Below are positions 24,452 to 37,225 of a DNA stretch of 45,000 bases, piece by piece. The translations under genes were made by a program, and so were the position numbers. The DNA is from Penaeus vannamei (Eukaryota; Arthropoda; Malacostraca; Decapoda; Penaeidae): assembly GCF_042767895.1 (NCBI RefSeq), contig NC_091589.1:25699985-25744984 (forward strand), written 5' to 3'. The notes below the pieces were generated by a model. That model had not been told where the DNA came from. It ran no database searches and worked only from the letters and a program-made list of their open reading frames with translations. Each line of letters begins with the position of its first letter. Positions within the stretch are counted from its first letter, which is position 1.

Positions 24452-25302
24452 ATATACATGAAAATATGAAACGAATTACACTTCACACTCGTACATCATT
24501 ATACGTATCACTTGTCACTGCACTTTAACACAGCACCGAGTATGACGGTGTCACCACTGAACACAATATGCGCATCACAACACCATACCACCATATGCTA
24601 CACAGAGGCAGGGCATCATTCACCATAATACTTTCATTCACTACATCAAGAAAAAGCAAATATACGTATTCACGCCGCTAACACCCACTAGTCATACTTA
24701 CCACATACACTGTCGCTCGTTGTCGCTTCGGCCACAGTCCACGCAAGAACCAGGTGAAAGGCAGGGCTGATCTTCAACACCACAGTATCACAGTATCACG
24801 TAGTAGACAACAGCACATCACAAGCTACGGGTACAAGGGAAAGCAGTATCCCGAGATCTCATACAATACATACACAGATAAAAATGAATGACTTAAGGAC
24901 ATGAATAAATATTTATCAATGGCAGGTCACCTTTTCACATACTAGGGTTAACCAACGTTATAATGCACCACGTGTTCACTATTACATCATTGCATCAAGA
25001 TGGTATTATACTAGTCATCAGCCTCAAGAATTCGTATAAAATGATAAAAAGTAAAAACAAACTATATATAAAATTATCAAAATAATATTACATGTAAAAC
25101 TTACGGTAAAACAGGTTTGAAAAAAAAAAAACGATCTTTCCTAAAACTCGAGATCTTAAAAGTACGTAAAATTACAAAGGAAACTTAAAATTATGAAAAA
25201 CCACGACTCTAGGCGTATGGGGGACGTATATGACTAGTATAATACACGAAACAATTTGAAAACCAGCCAACTATCACCTACCGCCGCTAGCCACCAAAAT
25301 CC
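24452..25302 (-). other. E1 untranslated leader with putative primer-binding region
   Basis: Non-coding leader between gag and the 5' LTR. Directly inside the LTR, the element strand reads GGATTTTGGTGGCTAGCGGC. A tRNA primer-binding site would be expected there (TGG start, ~6 bases from the LTR end), but I could not match the tRNA. A short CACAGTATCA repeat (two units) lies near 24779. Confidence 0.6.
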
Positions 25303-26912
25303 TGTAAGGTAACAGTAACCCAGTACTGCTACTTCTCGTACAATACCGGGACAATTCCAGGTCAGTGTCCCTCGGAGATCTGTTCACCTTCCTTTTACCT
25401 TAATCCCCACATGCGAGCACTATCCGGCCACCCCCACATCGGACATCGGACACGTAGTGGTCGCGGCCAAAGCAGATGAGCGGGGGAGTCCAGGTCACGG
25501 CACTCGCATACGTGAGGAAACAAATTCATTTAGTGCTAGGTAAATTATTTACTATAAATTCTCACGTATATTTGCACAAGTATTTCAGAAATTCAATAGT
25601 TCATATCCAGCAATACTTTACGCTGAACTTTATCATCACTAAATAGCCGGGGGAAATCATGAACAATTCGCTGCTTGCTTGTTTGTTTATTTTCGTCTTA
25701 GACCCTAGCTTACAAGTTTACCCTTCTTGCGCCAATCACTAAAGTATAAAATAAATCAGTGGTGATTTCACTGTAAAATACATGATGATGGCCGTGACCT
25801 TACGTGTAGCAGCGGGGTCCGAACAGGACGGAGGCGAGACCAGATCTCCCCGGTAATGGTACTACCCCAAAAGTACCAGGGGGTATCAGCGCCCTCTACC
25901 GGGGTATCGTATACTCGTGGAGACCCGTGAGTGGCTGCATTGTCACGGTTTATGACGTCACTAATGACGTAGCAAAACACTAGCGTGACGTCACTAGCAG
26001 ACGCCAAACAAATACATGAATGTATCTATAAACATTGTAAATTCGTGACACAATCCTCCTGGTAGATAGTGTCCTCACATGACTTACTGGGCATATAAGA
26101 GACAATAAACATAGCACGTACGTAACTAAGCCCACGTACGTTTGCTTACAATAATTACGGGCGGTTCCCCGCATTCCCACCACGAAGGATAAATACACAT
26201 GATAAAAATAGGGTATATACAAGGTAAATAAAACAATGCTGACAGTAGTTCTCGGTGCCCATTTTCCAATGGGTTCACTGAATCCGACTCGTACCATGGA
26301 CTCCGTCATACCAAAGGGGGCGGGGGGTACCGTGGTAGGACGAGGAGTGGGCGAATAGTCCCACTACAACCCTCCCGGGCCCTGGGTCGTATGGTCCGAT
26401 AGTTCAGCGGACCTACGACCTCCCCGTGCACTTCAGGCCTTCTCATCTCACACCAGAGCCGAGGGGTCGCCTTCTCTTCTCGCGCTAAGGCTAAGGGGTT
26501 GCCTGGGGCTCATCATCGGTATAAATATATACATGAACATCATAGCTGGAAAGAGAACATAAGGTCAGCATGGTATATATGTAGGTTACAAGGAGTCACC
26601 GAATGATGCATTTTAACTTTTGACTGGGCAAGGTGGTCCACATGCATTACAAACGTAATCTAAAACTTGACAGAAAAATGTAAAACAAATTAAAACATCA
26701 ATACAATATCAAAAATTTTAAAAATTAAGAGAAAAAAATAATACAGAATTCAAGACATTGAAATTAAGAGAACATAAAACTGAATAAGACATTGAAATTA
26801 AGAGAGCACAAGTAAAACATAAAACATGAAAATTAAGAGAACAAAAATTAAAAAGAATAAAAGACACCTACCGACTCGACAATGAGCGACTGAGCAAGCA
26901 CACCACAGTACA
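25303..26912 (-). mobile_element. LTR 2 (shared: 5' of E1, 3' of E2)
   Basis: Same ends as LTR 1, with the ~135-bp block restored. On its left lies the E1 leader with the putative primer-binding region; on its right, the integrase stop of E2. So one LTR serves both elements. A-rich repeats fill the right third. Confidence 0.8.
25953..25993. promoter_or_regulatory. Paired TGACGTCA palindromes in LTR 2
   Basis: Two perfect TGACGTCA sites 33 bp apart, start to start. Confidence 0.6.
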
Positions 26913-26933
26913 CCTTCAGTCACGCCATCTCAT

Positions 26934-27951
26934 TCATTCCTCCCAAACCTCGTAGTCACTGTAACCATTGTTCGTTTCTGTGCCCATTTCTGCCCCAGAG
27001 TAAAGGAAATGATCACTAAGAAACCTGTTCAGCGGTTCCAAATCACAAAATTCGCCTTCCGTCCGGTCATACCCGAAACGATCCAGCACACGTACAGGTG
27101 CTGCTGCTACGTCCGGGGGCCGGCCTGGCAACGGACCGTCAACACCTGGAGGTTCAGAAGGCAGTGTCTCCAACCTCAACATAATCTAGTTCAGCAGGAG
27201 GGAGATACATTTTCAACTGATCTCTGTGCTGCTTCACTCTACGATAAGGGGGCTGAAGGTCTTTAACCTCGAATACAACGGGACCTGTTTGCTTGATCAC
27301 TCTGCAGGGACCTTGCCATCGGTCCTGTAACGCCCCTCCGGTAAAGTCCCTACGGAGGACGAGCGCACCTTCCTCCGGCTGCCAGGTAGAGCGAACTTTC
27401 CGATTGTGCGCCTGTGCATTGGCCTCTCTGGACCGGAGAGAAGCAGCAATGGCAAGCTGCCTGGCCTTAGCCAGCTGTTGCACCCTAAGATTAGTGTCCG
27501 TCGTTACTTGGTTGGTGAGTCCCCTGGGAAACAAGGCCATCTTCCCAGTAAGGAGGTAAAGAGGCTGGTCCCCCACGGAGCGATGTATGGCTGAATTTAT
27601 GGCTAGCCTTACGGAGGTCAGATATAGCGGCCACCTCCCTGGTTTATCAGCCACAAGCATAGCAAGAGCATCCTTCACAAGCATAGCAAGAGCATCCTTC
27701 ACAACCCTGTTTGTCTGTTCAACTAAACCATCTGAACTAGGATGATATGCTATGGTGAACGAACATCGTATCTCCAGCTGTCTACACACTTCCTGCCACT
27801 GTTCATTAGCAAACTCGCCCCCATTGTCGGTCATTATCTGTCGGGGTGGTCCAAAAAGGGTTATAAAGTGATCATAAAATCCCCAAAGAACCGTTTCTGC
27901 TGTCTTATTCCTGAGTGGAACGAGCTGCAAGTACCAGGATTGGTGATCCAC
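26934..27951 (-). pseudogene. E2 integrase core and C-terminal domain
   Basis: Keeps the second catalytic Asp (MTDNGGEF) and the catalytic Glu in YHPSSDGLVEQTNR, followed by the GPY/F-type tail and an acidic C terminus (DYEVWEE). The first catalytic Asp and the zinc finger are missing. A 24-bp tandem duplication repeats KDALAMLV near 27640-27700, and a 2-bp loss near 27165 shifts the tail. Confidence 0.85.
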
Positions 27952-29330
27952 TATTGACAGAACATATCGATAGCCATACTAGTTTAAAATCATAAAAACT
28001 CATGGGCAAACCTGCTCATACGAGGTGACTGTTTTGCGGGAGAACACATAGGTGAGAGGGCGATGGTCAGTGTATATAGTAAATGGTCTCCCATACACAT
28101 AAGGGTCGAATATCCGAACAGCCTCTACTACAGCAAGAGCCTCAAGATCTATGGCAGGATATCGAGACTCCGCATCTTTCAACGTCCTTGACCAATATGA
28201 AACAGCCTGGGGCTCTCCATTATCACTGCGCTGAAGAACTGCGCCGAGAGCTTGGGCAGAACCATCTGTATGAATTTCAAAATGTCGCTCAAAGTCAGGC
28301 AGACACAAAATGGGAGCCGAAACAAGGGCGTCTAAGATTTTGGAAGGCGCTCCCTGCTTCTGGTGACCATGTGAATGACACCCCTTTCTTAGTAAGTTGT
28401 TTCAATGGACGGGCAACAGTAGCAAAACCCTGTATGTGTCGCCGAAAGAGCCCACATGCCCCCAGGAAGCGGCGAACCTCACGTACAGACCTGGGATGCC
28501 TCATATCATTAATGGCCGGAACCTTATTGGGACTGGGTAATACTCCCTCTGGGCTTACAACAAAACCAAGGAACTATCTGGTGTTTGGCAAATAAGCACT
28601 TAGCAAGATTGAGTTTCATATCAGCCTCGTCTAACAGTGCTAGAGTTTCAGCAAGATTACTTAGATGGCTTTCAAATGTCTTACTGGCCACAACTACATC
28701 ATCCAGATACGCTAGCGTGTGTCTCCCAAGCACACTTGACAGCACAACATTCATCGTCCTCTGGAATGTAGTTGGGGCCCTGGATAACCCAAAGGGCATT
28801 CTTTGAAACTGGAAGAGGCGTGCTCCATCAGTAAAAGCTGTTTTTGGCCTATCTTCCTCAGCTACCTCTATTGCCCAATATGCAGCTCTACTGTCCAGAA
28901 CGGTATACCAAACATTGCCTGTCAAACTGTCTATGACCTCGTCGATTCGAGGTAAGGGATAAAACTATCACCAGCAGTGACATGATTCAAGCCCCAGTAG
29001 TCAACACAAAAGCAAACTGTCCCATCCTTTTTCCTTACTAGGACTACCGGAGAGAGCCAGGGTGACGTGGAAGGCTCAATAACCCCTTGCTTAAGCATTG
29101 TGTCACACACTGTGCGTATCAGCTCCATGGTTGCCTGAGGAAGACGCCACTGCCTAACGCACACAGGTTGATCTGTTTTAGTCACAATGTGGTGCTGTAT
29201 ACCAGGCACCTTACCGATAGTTGCTTTGTCCCCAGAAAAGAGTCGAGGAAACTTATTCAAAACTTTACCGAGTTCCTCTTGCTGCACAGAATCTAAGTGA
29301 CCCAAATCTACCTGTTTAAATGGTGACACG
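27952..29330 (-). pseudogene. E2 reverse transcriptase and RNase H
   Basis: RT with FQFQRMPFGLS and catalytic AYLDDVVVAS (near 28710-28740), a connection region and RNase H (YTDHRPLTYVFSRKT). Damage: a 2-bp insertion near 28970, the frame disruption after KHQIVPW that all copies share, a 2-bp loss near 28028, and the shared 594-bp deletion joining RNase H directly to the integrase core. The region upstream of RT, including the protease, is deleted. Confidence 0.88.
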
Positions 29331-29921
29331 ACTTGTGTGCTCGCATGAAAAGTTTCCTCTGCCGGCAGGAAGTGGTGTCATGGCCTGCCGGCGCGACGGA
29401 AAGGGACGTGCCGCCGCGAAATGACCCTGTTCACCACAGACATAACACAACCCTTGACCCCTCATACACTCTGATGTATTATGGCTACTAACCCTATGAT
29501 AGGTGCACCACTTCTTAGGGCGCACTGCCTGAAATTGTCGTTGCCAAGGAGAACCCGGCTCACCCCTCTCATTGTCAAAGTTGTGGGAATTGCCTGGGGA
29601 ACCCGTCTGAGTTGCCTGAGTAGCCTGAACAGAAAAAGGGTTGTCTGAATCAAAATCGAGACCAGGAAAACTTTCAGCAGGTAAGGGACGTGTAGTAGGT
29701 GGGTAGGTAAAAGGTAGAAGACGAGGGAGGTGAGGCCACAGCCTGAGATGCCTGGCCGCCACAATGACGGGAAACCTGAGTGGCCAGGGGAAGAGACATA
29801 CGTAGACCTGTCCAATCATTCCAGGCACACTGTAACTGCTCAGCCATGGCTCGAGCCGAGGAGAACGTGTGCAAGGAAAGCTGGCACTGCAACCTTTCTG
29901 GCAAGCCAGCCTTGAAGGTCC
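29331..29921 (-). pseudogene. E2 gag, C-terminal (nucleocapsid) part
   Basis: Element-strand sequence after the transposon: KAGLPERLQCQLSLHTFSSA, then a nucleocapsid region with CTYHRVSSHNTSEC (CX2HX4HX4C) and a second knuckle CYVCGEQGH that lacks its last Cys. Binds RNA in functional relatives. Reading-frame changes occur within the piece. Confidence 0.8.
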
Positions 29922-30727
29922 GGTAATTGTTGAAGACCGCGACGCACCCTCGCAGAGACTAAGTCGAAAAAAATGCTGTTTTTCTGCATGAAATGCTGTG
30001 ATTTCATCGATTTTCGGCGTTGTTTCTTTTGCGAATGAAACGTTCAGGAGATCGAGTACCATTTCTCCATCGACGATCTTTATTTGATAGTCCCGTTAGC
30101 AGGGGAGGGCATGAAGTATTTTCGTCCTTTGGAGCTCTTGATGGGCTCAGATATAAAACTGGGATGGTTACTGAAGTCGAATTATTCTTCGATGCCACTG
30201 TAAAGGTCTTAAAAAAGAACCCAGAATCAACACAACACTGGAAACGCAACATTTCTCACCGGCTTTCAATCTCGAAATGAGCGGGTTGGTGAGCTGTCAA
30301 CCTGTGGCTGGCGCAAGAAAGTGTGAAACACTCGATGCGCAGGATTCGATATGAGGGTATAGATAAATATAAAAATATGCAATTGAAGTATAATAACATT
30401 ACTAAAAGACTTTAAAGGTATAAATGCGTACCAGCAGACACATAATTAGCCAAATATCGTTTTGACAAGCGCGTAATGATACACGGACTAGTTTGCGAAC
30501 GCAAAAATGCGTTCGTGGGTCAGTGTCGTGTTTTTCCTCGCGAGGTAAACAAGCTCATCGACTTTGAATTTGAAAGGCGGCCGCGCGTTATATTTTGGTC
30601 ATTTAGCGGTGACTATAAGGCTGGTGCATCTTCAACTATACGCTATCCCCTTCTATTTTCCCCGCTCTATAAGATGGCGGTGTCCATTTTCCTCTATCTA
30701 CGCGCGTCGCGGTCTTCAGCCTCTACC
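29922..30727. mobile_element. TIR DNA transposon copy T2 (806 bp) with 8-bp target duplication
   Basis: Same inverted ends as T1 and T3. The flanks are GAAGGTCC (29914-29921) and AAAGGTCC (30728-30735): an 8-bp duplication with one mismatch. Removing the insert makes the flanking gag codons continuous. It lacks ~470 internal bp found in T1 and T3. An 8-bp duplication is typical of hAT, P, Merlin and related superfamilies; the ends do not let me choose. Confidence 0.85.
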
Positions 30728-31790
30728 AAAGGTCCTCCTAATGAGTCCTTCAGCATCACCTATCTCGTGAGGATAATCCCTTACACCCTGGAACACCGCC
30801 ATCTCGACCTGCTGATAATAGTCAAGCGGCGTCTGACCTGGAATCATTCTACTGTGACAGCATCTCGAAAAAACTTTCACTGCTGCAGGTACCTCTAAAT
30901 TTCATGCGAAGCTGAGCTTTAAATTCTGCCCACGAAGAAATAAACTCAAACACTGGGGAGAGTAACAAATACTGTGCATATCCCCTGGCCCTAGCTTTAG
31001 CAACACTAATAAAATTATCTGTAGGAGGTCTTGCTAGAGCCTCAATGGTACAAATCCAGGCCTCTACTTCCTGATTGCGAACCAGAGGCATTGATGCTGG
31101 TGTATCCCCTTTAAATACTGGGACCTCTTCACGCCCCAAATAAATGGGATGAGGTGTGTGGCTATAATCTGAGGTCGTGGGTAATTGCCCTACAGAATGA
31201 CAGCATGCATGACGTGCCTGAGGCTGTGGCCTGGGGAGGCATGACTCGCGGGCGTCAGGCCTTCCCGAAGGCCCACTAGCTAACTGTGGAGGTGGGACGC
31301 TCCCCCGAGAAAGTTCGGGAGTGGATGCTCCAGAGCGAGGCTCATGCGGAGTCCGTAATTGCCGCATCTCTTCTCGCAGGTGCCGGTTCTGTTCTTCTAA
31401 GGTATCTATCCTATGTAAGGCAGCCTCTAATTGAGGCTGAAGGGCTCCTAATTCCAATGGGGCAGCACCCTGGAGAGGGGCACTGCCATCACCCTCCTGC
31501 ATGGACGCACCATCGGGAGCCACGTGGCTTCCCTGCACATCATGGACCGGCATAAAAGCGACACTGAGCTCGACCGGAGTATTGGCGCGACTGCCCTTCT
31601 GACCGCTTTTCTGGCCCGCCCTCGTCCTAGCCATCAGCCTCTTACAAATACGAACGAGAGACCTTCTCTGAGCGCGGTTACAAGTATTTACTGTTCCCCG
31701 AGAATCTTCGCTCAACAAGTCAGCACAGCCACAAGAGACCATGTCATCTAATAACGTAACACCCGGTACTGTAGAAGACATACGCCACAA
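30728..31790 (-). pseudogene. E2 gag, N-terminal part
   Basis: The best-preserved gag N terminus: ATG at 31790, 313 codons open to a stop near 30849. Regions: N-terminal MWRMSSTVPGVTLL; basic RSLVRICKRLMARTRAGQKS; coiled-coil-like LQPQLEAALHRIDTLEEQN; and a capsid-like segment (AWICTIEALARPPTD-type context, WAEFKAQLRMKFRG). A one-base insertion near 30848 appears to cause the stop, after which gag-like sequence (TPLDYYQQVEMAVFQGV) continues in another frame up to transposon T2. Confidence 0.85.
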
Positions 31791-32659
31791 ATATACATGA
31801 AAATATGAAACGAATTACACTTCACACTCGTACATCACTATACATATAACTTTACGCATCACTTGTCACTGCACTTTAAAACACAGCACCGAGTACGAAG
31901 GTGTCACCACTGAACACAATATGCACATCACAACACCATAACACCATATGCTACACACAGGCAGGGCATCATTCACCATAATACTTTCATTCACTACATC
32001 AAGAAAAAGCAAATATACGTATTCACGCCGCTAACACCCACTAGTCATACTTTACCATATACACTGTCGCTCGTTGTCGCTTCGGCCACAGTCCACGCAA
32101 GAACCAGGTGAAAGGCAGGGCTGATCTTCAACACCACAGTATCACAGTATCACAGTATCACAGTATCACGTAGTAGACAGCAGCACATCACAAGCTACGG
32201 GTACAAGGGAAAGCAGTATCCCGAGATCTCATACAATACATACACAGATAAAAATGAATGACTTAAGGACATGACTACATATATATCAATGGCAGGTCAG
32301 CTTTTCACATACTAGGGTTAACCAACGTTATAATGCACCACGTGTTCACTATTACATCATTGCATCAAGATGGTATTATACTAGTCATCAGCCTCAAGAA
32401 TTCGTATAAAATTATAAAAAGTAAAAAACTATATATAAAATTCTCAAATAAAATTACATGTAAAACTTACGTAAAACAGGTTTGAAAAAAACGATCTTTC
32501 CTAAAACTCGAGATCTTAAGAGTACGTAAAAATACAAAGTAAACGTAAAATTCTGAAAAAACTACGACTGTAGGCGTATGGGGGACGAATGTAACTAGTA
32601 TAACACACGAAACAAATTGAAAAACAGCCATCACATACCGCCGCTAGCCACCAAAATCC
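31791..32659 (-). other. E2 untranslated leader
   Basis: Homologous to the E1 leader. The CACAGTATCA repeat near 32136-32170 has four units here, two in E1 and three in E3. The putative primer-binding region is next to LTR 3. Confidence 0.65.
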
Positions 32660-34397
32660 TGTAAGGTAACAGTAACGCAGTACTGCTACTTCTCGTACAA
32701 TACCGGGACAATTCCAGGTCAGTGTCCCTCGGAGATAAGGATAAAGAGATCCTCGGAGATCTGTTCACCTCCCTTTTTACCTTAAATCCCCACATGCGAG
32801 CACCACCCGGCCACCCCCACATCGTACATCGGACACGTAGTGGGAGCGGCCAAAGCGGATGAGCGGGGGAGTCCAGGTCACGGCACTCGCATACGTGAGG
32901 AAACAAATTCATTTAATGCTAGGTAAATTATTTACTATAAATTCTCACATTTATTTGCACAAGTATTTCAGAAATTCAATAGTTCATATCCAGCAATACT
33001 TTACGCTGAACTTTGTCATCACTAATTAGCCGGGGGAAATCATGAACAATTCGCTGCTTGCTTGTTTGTTTATTTTCGTCTTAGACCCTAGCTTACAAGT
33101 TTACCCTTCTTGCACCAGTCACTAAAGTATAAAATAAATCAGTGGTGATTTCCCTGTAAAATACACAATGATGGCCGTGACCTTACGTGTAGCAGCGGGG
33201 TCCGAACAGGAAGGAGGCGAGACCAGATCTCTCGGTAATGGTACTACCCCAAAAGTACCAGGGGGTATCAGCGCTCTCTACCGGGGTATCGTGTACTCTC
33301 GTGGACACTCGTGAGTGGCTGCATTGTCACGGTTTATGACGTCACTAATGACGTAGCAAAACACTAGCGTGACGTCACTAGCAGACGCCAAACAAATACT
33401 TGAATGTATCACTAACAGTTCGTATAACTAACAGTATCTATAAACATTGTAAATTCGTGACAATCCTCCTGGTAGGTAGTGTCCTCACATGATTTACTGG
33501 GCATATAAGAGGCAATAAACATAGCATGTACGTAGCTAAGCCCACGTACGTTTGCTTACAATAATTACGGGCGGTACCCCGCATTCCCACCACGAAGGAT
33601 AAATACACATGATAAAAATAGGGTATATACAAGGAAAATAAAACTCAATGCTGACAGTAGTTCTCGGTGCCCATTTTCCAATGGGTTCACTGAATCCGAC
33701 TCGTACCATGGACTCCGTCATACCAAAGGGGGGGGGGCACCGTGGTAGGACGAGGAGTGGGCGAATAGTCCCACTACAACCCTCCCGGGCCCTGGGTCGT
33801 ATGGTCCGATAGTTCAGCGGACCTACGACCTTCCCATGCACTTCAGGCCTCATCTCACACCAGAGCCGAGGGGTCGCCTTCTCTTCTCGCGCTAAGGCTG
33901 AAGGGTTGCCTGGGGCTCATAATCGGTATAGATATATACATGAACATCATAGCTAGAAAGAGAACACAAGGTCAGCATGGTATATATGTAGGTTACAAGG
34001 AGTCACCGAATGATGCATTTTAACTTTTGACTGGGCAAGGTGGTCCTCAAGCATTACAAACGTAATCTAAAACTTGACAAAAATGTAAAACAAATTACAA
34101 CATCAATACAATATCAAAAATTTTAAAAATTAAGAGAAAAAAATAATACAGAATTCAAGACATTGAAATTAAGATTGCACAAATAAAACAAAACATTAAA
34201 AATTAAGAGAACAAATGAAACGATTTCAAAACATTAAAAAATAAGAGAACACGAATAAAACAAGGATTCAAAACATTAAAATTAAGAGAGCACAAGTAAA
34301 ACATAAAACATTAAAAATTAAGAGAACAAAAATTAAAAAGAATAAAAGACACCTACCGACTCGACAATGAGCGACTGAGCAAGCACACCACAGTACA
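32660..34397 (-). mobile_element. LTR 3 (shared: 5' of E2, 3' of E3)
   Basis: Homologous to LTRs 1, 2 and 4. It carries a small tandem duplication near 32735-32762 (CTCGGAGAT repeated) and a longer A-rich repeat block than LTR 2. Confidence 0.8.
33337..33377. promoter_or_regulatory. Paired TGACGTCA palindromes in LTR 3
   Basis: Same 33-bp spacing as in LTR 2. Confidence 0.6.
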
Positions 34398-34418
34398 CCT
34401 TCAGTCACGCCATCTCAT

Positions 34419-35402
34419 TCATTCCTCCCAAACCTCGTAGTCACTGTAATCATTGTTCGTTTCTGTGCTCATTTCTGCACCAGAGTAAAGGAAATGATCA
34501 CTAGGAAACCTGTTCTTCCGTCCGGTCATACCCGAAACGATCCAGCACACGTACAGGTGCTGCTGCTACGTCCGGGGGCCGGCCTGGCAACGGACCGTCA
34601 ACACCTGGGGGTTCAGAAGGCAGTCTGTCTCCAACCTCAACATAATCTAGTTCAGCAGGAGGGAGATACATTTTCAACTGATCTCTGTGCTGCTTCACTA
34701 TACGATAAGGGGGCTGAAGGTCTTTAACCTCGAATACAACGGGACCTGTTTGCTTGATCACTCTACAGGGACCTTGCCATCGGTCCTGTAACGCCCCTCC
34801 GGTAAAGTCCCTACGGAGGACGAGCGCGCCTTCCTCCGGCTGCCAGGTAGAGCGAACTTTCCGATTGTGCGCCTGTGCATTGGCCTCTCTGGACCGGAGA
34901 GAAGCAGCAATGGCAAGCTGCCTGGCCTTAGCCAGCTGTTGCACCCTAAGATTAGTGTCCGTCGTTACTTGGTTGGTGAGTCCCCGGGGAAACAAGGCCA
35001 TCTTCCCAGTAAGGAGGTAAAGAGGCTGGTCCCCCACTGAGCGATGTATGGCTGAATTTATGGCTAGCCTTACGGAGGTCAGATATAGCGGCCACCTCCC
35101 TGGTTTATCAGCCACAAGCATAGCAAGAGCATCCTTCACAACCCTGTTTGTTCGTTCAACTAAACCATCTGAACTAGGATGATATGCTATGGAGAACGAA
35201 CATCGTATCTCCAACTGTCTACACACCCTGCCACTGTTCATTAGCAAACTCGTCCCCATTGTCTGTCATTATCTGTCGGGGTGGTCCAAAAAGGGTTATA
35301 AAGTGATCCCCGAAGAACCGTTTCTGCAGTCTTATTCCTGAGTGGAACGAGCTGCAAGTACCTGGAGTGGTGATCCACTATTGACAGAACATATCGACAG
35401 CC
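34419..35402 (-). pseudogene. E3 integrase core and C-terminal domain
   Basis: Integrase core with YHPSSDGLVERTNR and the GPY/F-type tail. Broken by several small deletions (near 34515, 35228 and 35305), one of which shifts the frame before the TDNG motif. Confidence 0.85.
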
Positions 35403-36010
35403 ACCCACGGAAGCTCGGAGATCCATGAGATCTGCGGACACAAGCTCCAATGGGCCACTGGGTGGTGGACGACACCATCTCGGCACGTTCACGTGAACCT
35501 TTCCTGTGCTGACAAGCTGTACAGTGCTGCACGTACCATTTGCATAGCCGGAACAGGTTTGGAAAGTAGCTTTTTTGCAAATTGTGGTATGTACGTAGAG
35601 CGCCAGGGTGAGCTGCAGTAGGATGGTCATGAGCAAGATGTAAGGCTTGTGACTGCAGCGAATGAGGAACACATACCTGCCTGATAATTCGATCTGGGAA
35701 AGATTTCAGGTGATATAAAACTCCAGCATCAAGTTCAAATTCGTGAAGGGATGCTGACATGGCCCTTCATAGAATTCTTAGAGGGTAAGAAACTTCCTAG
35801 CTCTCCTTCCAGAGGTCCTCTTTCAACTGGTACTCTCGTAATACAACAGAGGTGAGAGTGGCAAGGTTGACAGGATTGTCCGAGTTTACACTATGATTCT
35901 CATTAACAGCAAGGGCCTCATCTTGTGAGCATGGCAGAGAGTCTATAAAAGGCCTCGACAGCAAGTCAGGAACATAATTTGATGGACCAGGTTTATATAC
36001 TAGTTTAAAA
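35403..36010 (-). pseudogene. E3 integrase zinc-binding domain and linker (E3 only)
   Basis: Only E3 keeps this segment: the RNase H-integrase linker (YKPGPSNYVPDLLSRP), an HHCC zinc-binding domain (HDHPTAAHPG ... CTACQHRKG) and the first catalytic Asp context (LVSADLMDLR). A frameshift separates the zinc domain from the core. E1, E2 and E4 all lack exactly this block (35404-35997, 594 bp). Confidence 0.85.
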
Positions 36011-37225
36011 TCATAAAAACAACTCATGGGCAAACCTGCTCATACGAGGCGACTTTGTTTTGCGGGAGAACACATAGGTGAGAGGGCGATGGTCAGTGTA
36101 TATAGTAAATGGTCTCCCATACACATAAGGGTCGAATACCCGAACAGCCTCTACTACAGCAAGAGCCTCAAGATCTATGGCAGGATATCGAGACTCCGCA
36201 TCTTTCAACGTCCTTGACCAATATGAAACAGCCTGGGGCTCTCCATTATCACTGCGCTGAAGAAGAACTGCGCCGAGAGCTTGGGCAGAAGCATCTGTAT
36301 GAATTTCAAAATGTCGCTCAAAGTCAAAGTCTTAGTAAGTTGTGTCAATGGACGGGTAACAGTGGCAAAACCCTGTATGTGTCGCCGAAAGAACCCACAT
36401 GCCCCCAGGAAGCGGCGAACCTTACGTACAGACCTGGGACGCCTCATATCATTAATAGCCGGAACCTTATTGGGCTTACAACAAAACCAAGGAACTATCT
36501 GGTGTTTGGCAAATAAGCACTTAGCAAGATTGAGTTTCATACCAGCCTCGTCTAACAGTGCTAGAGTTTCAGCAAGATTACTTAGATGGCTTTCAAATGT
36601 CTTACTGGCCACAACTACATCATCCAGATATGCTAGTGTGTGTCTCCCAAGCACACTTGACAGCACAACATTCATCGTCCTCTGGAATGTAGTTGGGGCC
36701 GTGGATAACCCAAAGGGCATTCTTTGAAACTGGAAGAGGCATGCTCCATCAGTAAAAGCTGTTATTGGCCTATCTTCCTCAGCTACCTCTATTGCCCAAT
36801 ATGCTGCTCTCCTGTCCAGTACGGTATACCAAACATTGCCTGTCAAACTGTCTATGCCCTCGTCGATTCGAGGTAAGGGATAACTATCAGCAGCAGTGAC
36901 ATGATTCAAGCCCCGGTAGTCAACACAAAAGCAAACTGTCCCATCCTTTTTCCTTACTAAGACTACCGGAGAGAGCCAGGGTGACGTGGAAGGCTCAATA
37001 ACCCCTTACTTAAGCATTGTGTCACACTCTGAGCGTATCAGCTCCTTGGTTGCCTGAGGAAGACGCCACTGCCTAACGCACACAGGTTGATCTGCGTTAG
37101 TCACAATGTAGTGCTGTATACCAGGCACCTTACCGATAGTTGCTTTGTCCCCAGAAAAGAGGCGAGGAAACTTATTCAAAACTTTACCGAGTTCCTCTTG
37201 CTGCACAGAATCTAAGTGACCCAAA
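36011..37225 (-). pseudogene. E3 reverse transcriptase and RNase H
   Basis: RT with WYTVLDRRAAYWAIEV (motif A Asp), FQFQRMPFGLSTAPTTF and AYLDDVVVAS, then RNase H (YTDHRPLTYVFSRKT). Damage: a nonsense codon near 37007 (after DTMLK), a ~110-bp deletion near 36328, and the shared disruption after KHQIVPW. Confidence 0.88.

Noticed and set aside
25281..25302. Specific tRNA assignment for the primer-binding site
   Set aside because: The sequence inside the LTR contains TGGTGGCTAGCGGCGG, but I could not match it confidently to a tRNA 3' end from memory; left as putative.
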